From an uncultured Prevotellaceae bacterium (GTDB lineage Bacteria; Bacteroidota; Bacteroidia; Bacteroidales; Muribaculaceae), in contig ONEL01000011.1 of the NCBI GenBank assembly GCA_900316835.1, forward strand, positions 29,379 through 93,378: a stretch of DNA of 64,000 nt, written 5' to 3'. This document shows positions 24,475 through 33,500 of the stretch, piece by piece. The notes beneath the pieces were generated by a model. That model ran no database searches. It was not told where the DNA came from and was given only the letters and a program-made list of their open reading frames with translations. The position numbers and the translations under genes are program-made. Numbering within the stretch: position 1 is the first letter of the stretch; each line of letters opens with the position of its first letter.

Positions 24475-25220
24475 AACATTTTCTATTATTTATAGTGGCT
24501 GCTGTGGCATTAAGTGCTGGAGCGCAAGAGGTGATTTGTCATCGTGGTTACTGGGATGTGGAAGGCTCGGCACAAAATTCCATTCGATCGCTTGTCAAGG
24601 CCGATTCGATAGGCGCTTGGGGCTCGGAGTTTGATGTGTGGATGACTGCCGATGGCGTGCTTGTGGTAAATCATGACGAGAGCTATGGTGGCGTGGTGAT
24701 TGAGACAGCCAAGTGGAAGGACTTGAAGAATATGCGTCTTGCCAACGGTGAGAAATTGTCTACTCTCAAGGAGATGCTCAACTGTGGCAAGAAGCTCAAG
24801 ACACGTCTCATCCTGGAACTTAAACCGCACACTGATAAGCAGCAAGAGGCCGAGGCAGCTCGCCGTGCGGTGAAAATGGTTAGAAAATTAAAACTCACCC
24901 ACCGTGTTGAGTACATCACTTTCTCTTATCAGGCCGTTAAAGTGTTAAAGACACTTGTCAACCCCGGTATTCCCGTCTATTACCTCAACGGCGACATGTC
25001 GCCACGGCAACTCAGTGAATTGCACATCGCTGGCATTGATTACAGCATTGGCACCATGCGCAAGAATCCAGAGTGGATAGATGAGGCTCACTCGCTAGGC
25101 ATGAAGGTGAACGTGTGGACAGTAAATAGCGAGCGCGACATGGATTGGTGTATTAACTATGGCGTGGACTTTATCACTACTAATGACCCGTTGCTGTTGC
25201 AGAGAAAGCTAAAACGCTAA
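24471..25220 (+). CDS. glycerophosphodiester phosphodiesterase family protein
   Basis: 249 residues: signal peptide (MKHFLLFIVAAVALSAGAQ) and a GDPD TIM barrel. The His of ICHRGYWDVEGSAQNSIRS, the acidic pair of EFDVWMTADGVLVVNHD, LILELKP and the C-terminal MKVNVWTVNSERDMDWC, GVDFITTNDP are all family blocks. The usual PEN(T/S) is AQNS, as in a Bacteroidetes branch, so the metal ligand Glu of that motif is absent and the exact substrate is open. Coupled to the CPBP protease by a 4-bp overlap. Confidence 0.88.
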   Translation: MKHFLLFIVAAVALSAGAQEVICHRGYWDVEGSAQNSIRSLVKADSIGAWGSEFDVWMTADGVLVVNHDESYGGVVIETAKWKDLKNMRLANGEKLSTLKEMLNCGKKLKTRLILELKPHTDKQQEAEAARRAVKMVRKLKLTHRVEYITFSYQAVKVLKTLVNPGIPVYYLNGDMSPRQLSELHIAGIDYSIGTMRKNPEWIDEAHSLGMKVNVWTVNSERDMDWCINYGVDFITTNDPLLLQRKLKR

Positions 25221-25305
25221 TTACCAGTTGTTGCATTTGTTCCCGCTTTTGTTTAACAATCTCTAAAAATAATGGGTTTTACTTTTCAAAGCCGATTGTT
25301 TTTAT

Positions 25306-25313
25306 TACTTTTG
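25306..25313 (+). promoter_or_regulatory. -7 box for the MlaE/MlaF operon
   Basis: TACTTTTG fits TAnnTTTG, placed 28 bp before the mlaE-like start codon; no good -33 TTG at standard distance. Confidence 0.4.
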
Positions 25314-25340
25314 CAAGTTAATTTATAAATATGCATTTTT

Positions 25341-26090
25341 ATGGGACTTACAAAGTCGCTAGAAAAATTTGGCTCTTATTGCATGCTCATGTGGCGTAGC
25401 ATTGGAATTCCCGACAAATGGCGGGAATTCTTCAAGCGCTATATGGCTGAGATATATAAGCTGGGAATTGACTCCATACCGCTCATCCTCATTGTCTCGC
25501 TGTTTATAGGTGCCCTGTGCACGCTACTCATCAAGCTAAACATCAGCAATCCGTTGTTGCCACGCTACACGGTGGGACTCACCACGCGTGAAATTATCTT
25601 GCTCGAATTTTCTTCTTCAATCCTGTGCTTGATTTTATCGGGCAAGATAGGTAGTAATATCGCCAGTGAGATTGGGACCATGCGTGTGACCGAGCAGATT
25701 GATGCTCTTGACATTATGGGTATCAATAGTGCCAATTTCTTAATCATGCCCAAGATTACCGGTCTAGTAACGATTATGCCTTTCCTGGTGATAATTTGTA
25801 TGGTGACCAGCCTCTTTGGTGGGTGGTTAATTTGTGTGCTCACACAGATAATTGATACCGATACCTATATTTATGGTATACAAACCCTCTTCATAGAGTG
25901 GTATGTGTGGTTTGCGTTGATTAAGTCACTATTCTTTGCTTTCATCATTTCGAGTATATCGTCGTTCTATGGCTACACCGTGAAGGGTGGCTCTATCGAG
26001 GTGGGTCAAGCAAGCACCGATGCCGTGGTGATGAGTAACATCATGATCCTGCTCACCGATGTGGTGCTGACCAAACTGCTAATGATGTGA
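25341..26090 (+). CDS. mlaE: MlaE-type ABC transporter permease
   Basis: 249 residues, six membrane segments. The MlaE family text is clear: an interfacial N-terminal helix, RYTVGLTTREIILLEFSSSI, then the conserved GKIGSNIASEIGTMRVTEQI and DALDIMGINS block (about residues 95-125), and the C-terminal SSFYGYTVKGGSIEVGQAST. With MlaF (next gene, 32 bp downstream) it forms the inner-membrane engine that moves phospholipids or similar lipids between inner and outer membranes. An MCE (MlaD) gene, usually third, does not follow in this window. Confidence 0.9.
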   Translation: MGLTKSLEKFGSYCMLMWRSIGIPDKWREFFKRYMAEIYKLGIDSIPLILIVSLFIGALCTLLIKLNISNPLLPRYTVGLTTREIILLEFSSSILCLILSGKIGSNIASEIGTMRVTEQIDALDIMGINSANFLIMPKITGLVTIMPFLVIICMVTSLFGGWLICVLTQIIDTDTYIYGIQTLFIEWYVWFALIKSLFFAFIISSISSFYGYTVKGGSIEVGQASTDAVVMSNIMILLTDVVLTKLLMM

Positions 26091-26122
26091 TTTCTTTTAA
26101 AAACTGAATGCAATAATCAATT

Positions 26123-26929
26123 ATGATAGAGGTAAGAAACGTTGAGAAATCGTTCGACGACGTGGGAGGGCGCCGGCAGGTGCTCTTTGGCATTAATGCT
26201 AAGTTCTACGATGGCAAGGTGAACTTGATTATAGGACAGAGTGGCTCGGGTAAAACAGTGCTGGTCAAGAACCTGGTGGGGCTTTTCCAGCCCGATAGTG
26301 GCGAAATCCTTTACGATGGTCGCGATATCACTCACATGGACGATAAGCAACGCAAGCAGTTGCGCAAGGAGATAGGTATGCTCTTTCAGGGTTCGGCGCT
26401 CTTCGATAGCGAGACGGTGATGGGAAACGTCATCTTCCCACTCAAGATGTTCTCAAAGATGAGCCCTGCCGAGCAGCGAGAGCGAGCTCAGTTTTGTATC
26501 GACCGTGTGAACCTCACCGGCAGTGAAAATAAGTATCCTAGCGAGCTAAGTGGTGGTATGCAAAAACGTTGCGCCATTGCCCGTGCTATATCGTTAAACC
26601 CCAAGTACCTATTCTGTGATGAGCCCAACTCGGGTCTAGACCCCAAGACGTCGCTCGTGATAGATGATTTGCTCATGGATATAACTCACGAGTTTGGCAT
26701 CACTACTATCATCAACACTCACGACATGAACTCGGTGATGGGAATTGGTGAGAATATTGTTTTCATCTATAAAGGTCATGTGGGATGGATTGGCAACAAG
26801 GATGAAATCTATAACGTCGACAATGAGCATCTCAACAGCTTTGTCTATGCCACCGACCTCTTTGCCGATGTGCGCAAGTATCGCCTTGAACATGGCTACA
26901 GTCGCACCCGAAACATCGATAATAAATAA
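26123..26929 (+). CDS. mlaF: MlaF-type ABC transporter ATPase
   Basis: 268 residues. Walker A is IGQSGSGKTVLVKNL (residues 35-49), the Q-loop is GMLFQGSALFDS, the signature is LSGGMQKRCAIARA and Walker B is YLFCDEPNSGLDP followed by the switch His in INTHDMNSVMGIG. The GSALFDS segment after the Q-loop and the GGMQKR signature are typical of MlaF rather than other ABC ATPases. Pairs with the permease just upstream for lipid transport. Confidence 0.92.
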   Translation: MIEVRNVEKSFDDVGGRRQVLFGINAKFYDGKVNLIIGQSGSGKTVLVKNLVGLFQPDSGEILYDGRDITHMDDKQRKQLRKEIGMLFQGSALFDSETVMGNVIFPLKMFSKMSPAEQRERAQFCIDRVNLTGSENKYPSELSGGMQKRCAIARAISLNPKYLFCDEPNSGLDPKTSLVIDDLLMDITHEFGITTIINTHDMNSVMGIGENIVFIYKGHVGWIGNKDEIYNVDNEHLNSFVYATDLFADVRKYRLEHGYSRTRNIDNK

Positions 26930-26985
26930 TTGATATTATCATATTATTAATTCATTCATTTTTTTAACCAATAAATAATTTCCTA

Positions 26986-27498
26986 ATGAAAACAAAATTT
27001 TTTGCGTTGATGCTTATGCTGGCTAGTGTTGTAGCTGTGCAAGCACAGAGTTTAACAGGTAAAGTGTGGGCAGCCGACATGTCAACTAAAGAAACACCTA
27101 ACACACACTTCTTGATTGGGTTTGAAGAAAATGGAACTTCTTATATGAGCATTTTGTCGGGACAGGAGGTTGATAAGGGCGTAACACTTAATATCACGCT
27201 CATTGTACCTGGCACTTTCACTCACAATGGCAATAAGCTAACGATGAAAACCGAGAAATCAAAGGCCGAACTCGACTTCGACTTAGATATTCCTGGAGCT
27301 CCCGAGGCTAATAAAAAAATGATAAAGAACATGCTAATGGGGGAGATAGAAAAGCAGAAGCCTGAGATGATTAAAGAGATGGTTAGTGAGTTGCCAAAAT
27401 TGGATAATGCCACTATCAAGAGCCTTACCGCCACCGAGCTTGTCCTCGTGGATAGCGCAGGTGCTGAATTGAAATTTGCTGCTGTCGATGGCAAGTAA
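26986..27498 (+). CDS. secreted hypothetical protein (lipocalin-like)
   Basis: 170 residues with signal peptide (MKTKFFALMLMLASVVAVQA). The mature part starts SLTGKVWAADMSTKETPN and ends TIKSLTATELVLVDSAGAEL, the layout of small lipocalin-like proteins in which the last strand carries the phrase 'LTATELVLxD'. A helix-rich insert (residues 105-140, KKMIKNMLMGEIEKQKPEMI) is unusual. Follows the mlaEF pair by 56 bp on the same strand and precedes a strong terminator; involvement in lipid handling is only a guess from position. Confidence 0.6.
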   Translation: MKTKFFALMLMLASVVAVQAQSLTGKVWAADMSTKETPNTHFLIGFEENGTSYMSILSGQEVDKGVTLNITLIVPGTFTHNGNKLTMKTEKSKAELDFDLDIPGAPEANKKMIKNMLMGEIEKQKPEMIKEMVSELPKLDNATIKSLTATELVLVDSAGAELKFAAVDGK

Positions 27499-27527
27499 CG
27501 TTAGGACTAAGACTTTCTAAGAAATTG

Positions 27528-27570
27528 AAACAGGGTGTGTCAGGTTAAAATCCAATGACACACCCTGTTT
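27528..27570. terminator. terminator between convergent operons
   Basis: A 15-bp stem, AAACAGGGTGTGTCA (27528-27542) with TGACACACCCTGTTT (27556-27570), encloses a 13-nt loop. It lies between the plus-strand mlaEF group and the end of the minus-strand ileS-lspA group and may serve both. Confidence 0.8.
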
Positions 27571-27591
27571 GATATTTATTAGGGGGATGTA

Positions 27592-27903
27592 TTATTCGTT
27601 TTCTCGTCTCATGCGAGTGGCGACAATTTCGAGCATTTGGCAGTTGAGTTCACGACTGGTGTCGAGCACATCCCAAATTCCGTCTTCACTTAGCACTCCG
27701 CATTTCAGGTCGCTAGGCAATCGGCCGGCTTCACTATCGGCAAAATCTTTTTCCCATTCATCGCTTACCAAGTAGTCGTCAATAATCTCAAGCGACTCTT
27801 GGGCCTCGGTATAGAGGTCAAGGGCATCGTTCAGGGCCTTCACGGCAGCCGTGGCCTTATTGAGATGCTCCTCCATTGTTTTAATTCGTTCTATTTGTTC
27901 CAT
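27592..27903 (-). CDS. DUF4298 family protein
   Basis: 103 residues, helical and acidic. Family pattern: RIKTMEEHLNKATAAVKAL (coiled helix), then YLVSDEWEKDFADSEAGRL and PSDLKCGVLSEDGIWDVLD. Cytoplasmic, function unknown. Last gene of a long minus-strand run, 14 bp after the gene upstream. Confidence 0.78.
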   Translation of the reverse strand: MEQIERIKTMEEHLNKATAAVKALNDALDLYTEAQESLEIIDDYLVSDEWEKDFADSEAGRLPSDLKCGVLSEDGIWDVLDTSRELNCQMLEIVATRMRRENE

Positions 27904-27917
27904 ATTAAATTGGGGGT

Positions 27918-28241
27918 TTATAATTGGGTTATCGTTTTGCTAGAGAAGTCAAGATTGAGAATTATTACAATATTTCCTTCTTGAGCGTCATGTTTTTTCA
28001 AACCCTCCAGGCATTGCTTGAACTGCTGGCGAGAACTACTGGCATGGAATGCTTCTTTTACTTTATTATAATGGTCACTGGTGGTGACACATAGTGGCGT
28101 GGGTACGTAGCGAGTGTTGCCAAGTTCGCGGTCAAATGGCTCAATCGACAATAGCTTATTATCGTCGGTGATGGTTGTGATGTGATTAATATATTCCTTG
28201 CCACTGGTCAAGATGGTGTAGTTAGAGATGAAACGCTTCAT
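27918..28241 (-). CDS. small hypothetical protein in the lspA operon
   Basis: 107 residues, no signal peptide or membrane segment. The text ISNYTILTSGKEYINHITTI and NIVIILNLDFSSKTITQL suggests a small alpha/beta protein; I do not recognise the family. It is packed between a DUF4296 lipoprotein gene (1 bp gap) and the DUF4298 gene (14 bp), so it is almost certainly expressed with them. Confidence 0.65.
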   Translation of the reverse strand: MKRFISNYTILTSGKEYINHITTITDDNKLLSIEPFDRELGNTRYVPTPLCVTTSDHYNKVKEAFHASSSRQQFKQCLEGLKKHDAQEGNIVIILNLDFSSKTITQL

Positions 28242-28242
28242 G

Positions 28243-29349
28243 TTATCTGTCTACTGGCTTGGGTGGCACATGGGCGCCATTGGGGTTTGTTATTCGTTCG
28301 CGGCTAGGAATCACGCTTTTGTTAAGTCCGGGCTTGGGTTGAAAAGTTTTCACCGAGGGGCGATTGGGCGACAGTGGGCGCCCAGCAACTTTCTTGGCTT
28401 GTGACGGCAAGCCTGGAAAACTATCGTTGCGGTTGGTTTCGTTAGCTGTGTTATTTGTTTCTTGATTGTCATCTTGCCCGTTGTTGGCATTATTGAGCAC
28501 AGCTTTGGGACCGGCAATGCGCTGGACTGCAATCATGTTATATCGTGTGCGGTCGAGATGGGTTCGCAACAAGTAAATGCTGTCCACAAAAGTCACATTG
28601 TGAGCATTGACGCCACATCTAATAAAGCCATATATGCGCTTAACCGAGCGTGTGGTATCGGTTTGAAGGGTGAAGCTTGTCCATCCAGTGGTGCTCGCGG
28701 TGCGATTGACATAGGTTGTAGCACCATCAGCATAGTCGATGGCTAGCATTACCTTAGTGGAATTACCGCTAGTGCTCAGCATCTTAAAGTTAAGTGAATA
28801 CATGTCGCCCTTGCGCGACTCGCGGTCGGGGGAGTAATCCCATGTGATGTAGCCTCCACACGCCATAGCACTGGTTAGCATCCATTGCTGTGGCTCTTTC
28901 CAAAGGTTGGCGCTATCGCCCTCGGTGGGGAACACTCGCCTTTGTCCTTGCTGTTGCGTGCCTGGCATCATGGGACCTACAGTGGCATTATTTGTGCTAC
29001 CGTTGCCTGAATCATGTTTTACGTTAGCTTCTTTCTCAAGCAGGGCTAGTGCCTTGTCGCTCACCTCGGCATAGATTTTCAAGTTGTGGGCATACCACAC
29101 CAGCGATGAGTCATACATTGCAAGGTCGGCATCATATTTTCCTAATATTGACTGCTTGAGGGCTAGCTTTGATGAGTCGTCGGGGAACATATTGGGGTTT
29201 TGCTCAATCAATGCATTAGCCTTGGCTATCTCAGCAATAACGTGAGCCATGTCGCTTTCCTTAATCACACCATTAGGTGCCTTGTCGCACCCCATTATAA
29301 TGAGTGTTGCGGCAAGCATGGTAAGCAGTATGGCCCTTGTATGTTTCAT
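28243..29349 (-). CDS. DUF4296 lipoprotein
   Basis: 368 residues. Lipobox IIMGCDKAP (Cys at residue 21). Residues 25-110 are the helical DUF4296 domain, with VIKESDMAHVIAEIAKANAL and FPDDSSKLALKQSILGKYD. Residues 150-280 form a beta region (SLNFKMLSTSGNSTKVML), and the tail from 285 is low-complexity, rich in Asn, Pro and Lys. It starts one base after lspA ends; pairing of a lipoprotein gene with the lipoprotein signal peptidase is a common Bacteroidales arrangement. Confidence 0.82.
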   Translation of the reverse strand: MKHTRAILLTMLAATLIIMGCDKAPNGVIKESDMAHVIAEIAKANALIEQNPNMFPDDSSKLALKQSILGKYDADLAMYDSSLVWYAHNLKIYAEVSDKALALLEKEANVKHDSGNGSTNNATVGPMMPGTQQQGQRRVFPTEGDSANLWKEPQQWMLTSAMACGGYITWDYSPDRESRKGDMYSLNFKMLSTSGNSTKVMLAIDYADGATTYVNRTASTTGWTSFTLQTDTTRSVKRIYGFIRCGVNAHNVTFVDSIYLLRTHLDRTRYNMIAVQRIAGPKAVLNNANNGQDDNQETNNTANETNRNDSFPGLPSQAKKVAGRPLSPNRPSVKTFQPKPGLNKSVIPSRERITNPNGAHVPPKPVDR

Positions 29350-30018
29350 TTATTTTTCAGTCGCGTTTTTGTTGGTTTTACCTTCCTCACTGGCTTCTTC
29401 TTCCTTTTTCTTGTCGCCTGCGAGATACTTGCTGTAGAATAGTATCATCACGATGATGCTGGTGGTGAGACAAGCATCGGCAACATTAAAGATGGGTTGG
29501 AAAAAAAGAAAATGTTCACCTCCCACTCCTGGCATCCACTGGGGCCAGTCCCACTCGCACAACGGGAAGTAGAGCATGTCTACCACCTTGCCGTTAAATA
29601 GCGAGGCATAGCCACCCTCGCTGGGGAGAAATTGTGCTACTTGTGGTGCGATGGGGTCGTTGAAGAGCTGGCCATAGGCGACACAGTCAATTACGTTGCC
29701 AATGGCACCGGCAGTGATAAATGCGACGCATGCCACAAAACCGCGTGGTAAGTCGGTACGGCTCCTAATCTTGTAAAGGTAGTAGATAAAGAGTGCCGAG
29801 AAGATGATGCGAAGCCACGTGAGCACTGTTTTGCTGCCCAGTTCCATGCCAAAAGCCATCCCATTGTTCTCAATGAACAATATCTTGAACCATGACGCCA
29901 CATCTACCTGTTCACCATAGTAGAAATGAGTCTTGACCCAGATTTTAGTGGCTTGGTCAATGATGATGGCTACGACAATGATGATTGTTGCCAGCCATCC
30001 GTTAGATATTTTTTTCAT
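29350..30018 (-). CDS. lspA: lipoprotein signal peptidase
   Basis: 222 residues, four membrane helices. The catalytic Asp residues are in GNVIDCVAYG and FNVADACLTTSI, and the conserved FIENNGMAFGMELG and VVDMLYFPL blocks are present. It cleaves prolipoprotein signal peptides just before the lipidated Cys. A periplasmic insert of about 35 residues (AQFLPSEGGYASLFNG) and a Lys/Glu-rich C-terminal tail extend it beyond the 160-residue E. coli form, as usual in Bacteroidetes. Confidence 0.94.
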   Translation of the reverse strand: MKKISNGWLATIIIVVAIIIDQATKIWVKTHFYYGEQVDVASWFKILFIENNGMAFGMELGSKTVLTWLRIIFSALFIYYLYKIRSRTDLPRGFVACVAFITAGAIGNVIDCVAYGQLFNDPIAPQVAQFLPSEGGYASLFNGKVVDMLYFPLCEWDWPQWMPGVGGEHFLFFQPIFNVADACLTTSIIVMILFYSKYLAGDKKKEEEASEEGKTNKNATEK

Positions 30019-30061
30019 TTGCCGTTATTGTGTAGCAATAATGAGGGTGTGTGGCGCGTGA

Positions 30062-30445
30062 TTACTGTTTCTTGCGCTGTTGTTCAATCTCTTTTCCTTC
30101 GACCGAGAGGGTTGCGTGGGGGACTGCCAGCAAGCGACCCTTGGGAATGAGCTTGCCAGTGACGCGGCACACACCATAGGTCTTGTTCTCAATGCGCACG
30201 AGCGCTGCCTGCAGTTTCTTGATGAAGTCTTGCTGGCGAGCTGCACGCTGGCTTGCCTCTTCTTGCTCTTGAGTGTTGGCACCCTCTTCAAGCATATTAA
30301 AGCTGTTTCTCGACTCGTCGGCCTGAAGCTTAGCCATTAGTTGCTCATAGCTCTTTTTTGCAACCTCGATTTTTTCAAGAATCAGAGTTTTAAACTCTTG
30401 TAATTCCTCATCGCTGTAACGGGTCTTTTCTTGTTCTGTTGCCAT
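30062..30445 (-). CDS. DksA/TraR-type transcription factor
   Basis: 127 residues. A coiled-coil N-terminus (residues 10-85, LQEFKTLILEKIEVAKKSYE) is followed by the zinc-finger-like end, KTYGVCRVTGKLIPKGRLLA with VPHATLSVEG. Only one Cys remains of the four in E. coli DksA, the normal state in Bacteroidetes, so zinc is probably not bound. It likely binds the RNA polymerase secondary channel and modulates initiation together with ppGpp. It lies between ileS and lspA; a hairpin at 30479-30513 separates it from ileS. Confidence 0.85.
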   Translation of the reverse strand: MATEQEKTRYSDEELQEFKTLILEKIEVAKKSYEQLMAKLQADESRNSFNMLEEGANTQEQEEASQRAARQQDFIKKLQAALVRIENKTYGVCRVTGKLIPKGRLLAVPHATLSVEGKEIEQQRKKQ

Positions 30446-30478
30446 AATATCAATGAATTACAGTGTTATCGAATTAAA

Positions 30479-30513
30479 GACCTTAGCACCATTTTATCAC
30501 TGATGCTAAGGTC
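30479..30513 (-). terminator. hairpin between ileS and the dksA-like gene
   Basis: GACCTTAGCA pairs with TGCTAAGGTC around a 15-nt loop, followed on the minus strand by TTTAATTC. It could terminate ileS transcription partially; the weak T-run suggests read-through into the dksA-like gene. Confidence 0.55.
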
Positions 30514-30527
30514 CGGGTTATTATGAT

Positions 30528-33500
30528 TTATGCTTTTTCTACCTTGACGTTAAGTGTCCATCCGTCCATGTCAAGTTCAATGGCATCGGCACCTTCCACT
30601 GGCTCAACATTGATTGCGACAGCAAGCACTTGGTGAGCTATGTAGTCGCCAAAGCTGGCTACGGCATCGTTAATGCGCTCATCGGGATTGATGATGACAC
30701 GCACCTTGTCGGTGATGTCGAAATTCTTGCTCTTGCGCACATTCTGGATGCGGTTCACGAGCTCTCGTGCCATGCCTTCGCGACGAAGCTCGTCGGTAAC
30801 GGTGATGTCGAGTGCCACGGTGAGGTTCCCCTCGTTAGAAACGAGCCAGCCGGGAATATCCTCGCTGATGATTTCCACGTCGGCAGTCTCTACCACAGCT
30901 TCCTGGTCGCCCACCATGAGCTTAATGGAGCCCTCTTGTTCTAGTTGGAGGATATCGGCTTGGGGCATTGTGGTGAGCTGTGCTGCCAGAGCCTTCATGA
31001 TTTTGCCATATTTAGGGCCAAGCTTTTTGAAGTCGGGTTTTACTTTCTTAACTAGGATACCCTCATCATTGCCCACAAATTTGATGCTCTTAACATTTAC
31101 CTCGCTGGTGATGAGATCGCTAACGGCTTCGATAGCCGCGCGTTGAGCGTCATCGGCAACGGGAATCATGATTGAAGTGAGTGGCTGGCGCACTTTCAAG
31201 TTTTTCTTGCGGCGCAGAGCAAGAACCATTGATGTTACCTTCTGGGCTATTGCCATGCGGTGCTCAAGTGCACTGTCAATCACGCTCTCGTCGGCAGTGG
31301 GATACATTGCCAGGTGTACCGATGTTGTGCTACCGGTAAGGTCACGATAGAGCATGTCGCTATAGAATGGCGATACTGGAGCCATGAGGCGTGCGATGGT
31401 TTCAAGGCACTGATACAGAGTTTGGTAAGCAGCCAGTTTGTCATCGTTCATCTCTCCGCCCCAGAAGCGCTTGCGGTTCAATCGCACGTACCAGTTACTC
31501 AAGTTCTCGCTCACAAACTCACTGATGGCTCGAGTGGCTCGAGTGGGCTCGTAGTCGTTAAACTGCTCGGTAACTTCCTTAACAAGTGAGTTTAGCAACG
31601 AGATAATCCAGCGGTCAATTTCTGAACGTTTCTCGATGGGTACTTGAGCAGTAGTAGGATCGAAACCGTCGACGTTAGCATAGAGTGCAAAGAATGAGTA
31701 GGTGTTGTAGAGTGTGCCAAAGAACTTACGGCTCACTTCCTCAACGCCAGCGGTGTCAAACTTGAGGTTTTCCCATGGCGATGAGTTGCTAATCATGTAC
31801 CAGCGCAGTGGGTCGGTGCCGTATTTCTCGATGGTTGAGAATGGGTCAACGGCATTGCCCAAGCGCTTACTCATCTTGTTGCCGTTCTTGTCGAGAACGA
31901 GACCGTTGGAGATCAAGCCCTTATAGGCCACGCTGTCAAATACCATTGTGGCAATGGCATGCAAGGTGAAGAACCATCCGCGAGTTTGGTCCACGCCCTC
32001 GGCGATGAAGTCGGCAGGATAGAATTTGCGCTCGTCAACGAGTTCTTTGTTCTCAAACGGGTAGTGCAACTGAGCATAGGGCATTGCACCACTGTCAAAC
32101 CACACGTCGATCAAGTCAAGCTCGCGCTTCATGGGTTTGCCTGTGTCGCTCACCAGTGTGATGTAGTCAACATACGGGCGATGAATGTCTATCTTGTTGT
32201 AGTTTTCCTCGCTGTAGTCACCAGGAACGAAGCCTTTCTCCTTGAGTGGATTACCTCCCATCACGCCTGCTGCGACAGCTTTTTCAATCTCGTTGTAAAG
32301 TTCCTCAATACTACCTATGCACTTCTCCTCTCCATCGTCATTTCGCCAGATGGGCAGTGGAGTGCCCCAGTAGCGGCTGCGGCTCAGGTTCCAGTCATTG
32401 AGGTTCTCAAGCCACTTCCCAAAGCGGCCTGTGCCGGTGTGCTCGGGTTTCCACTTGATGGTCTTGTTAAGTTCCACCATGCGGTCTTTGCAAGCGGTGG
32501 AGCGAATGAACCAGCTATCAAGGGGATAGTAGAGCACTGGTTTGTCGGTGCGCCAGCAGTGGGGATAGTTGTGCACGTGTTTCTCAATCTTGAAAGCGGT
32601 GCCCATCTGCTTCATGCGGATGCACATGTAGATGTTCAAATCCTCGGCCTTGCTGGCTGCCGCCTCGTCATACTTGCCGTTAACAGTGAACTTGGGATCG
32701 TAGGCATTCTTTACCCAGGCTCCGGCATATTCCTTATAGAGTTCAATATTAACGAAGTTCTTAACGAAGTCCTCGTCTAGGTCCTCGAGCAGGTAGTACT
32801 TGCCAGTGAGGTCGACCATGGGGCGAGTCTCCATCTTCTTGTTTATCATGTAGAGCGCGGGAATGCCAGCGGCGTGAGCCACATTAGCATCGTCGGCACC
32901 AAAGGTAGGAGCGATGTGAACGATACCGGTACCATCCTCGGTGGTGACATAATCGCCAGGAATAACGCGGAAACCGTTGTCGTTGCCCACAATCTTGTCG
33001 TCGATCTTATCGACTGGTTTTACCCAGGGGAAGAGCTGCTTGTACTTGATGTCAAGCAAGTCGGTGCCCTTGAACTCAGCGATAATCTTATAGGGGATAA
33101 TCTTGTCGCCGGCATTGTACTCGTCGAGGGGCATGTTGGCACCCTCGGGCTTGAAATAGGCATCAACACGAGCCTTTGCCATGAGGTAGATGGCTGGTGT
33201 GCCATTATAGGGGTTGTAGCTCTCAAGAGCAACATAGTCAATCTTGGGACCTACACATAGCGCTGTGTTGCTGGGCAAAGTCCATGGGGTAGTGGTCCAT
33301 GCCAGGATGCAAAGGTTGTCGCGGAATTTCTCGTCGGCGGCAGCCTTGATAGCCTCAAGCACCTTGTGACCGTTGTCCACGATGCTGAACTGAGCGGTCA
33401 CGGTTTGGTCCTTAACGTCGCGGTAGCAACCGGGCTGGTTGAGCTCATGCGAACTCAAGCCTGTGCCAGCGGCTGGCGAGTAGGGCTGAATGGTATAGCC

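Noticed and set aside
25341..26929. Complete Mla lipid transport operon
   Set aside because: Only permease and ATPase genes are present; the next gene has no MCE domain, so the rest must be elsewhere.
31959..32780. 273-codon plus-strand frame antisense to ileS
   Set aside because: ileS is beyond doubt on the other strand; no promoter or motif for the antisense frame.
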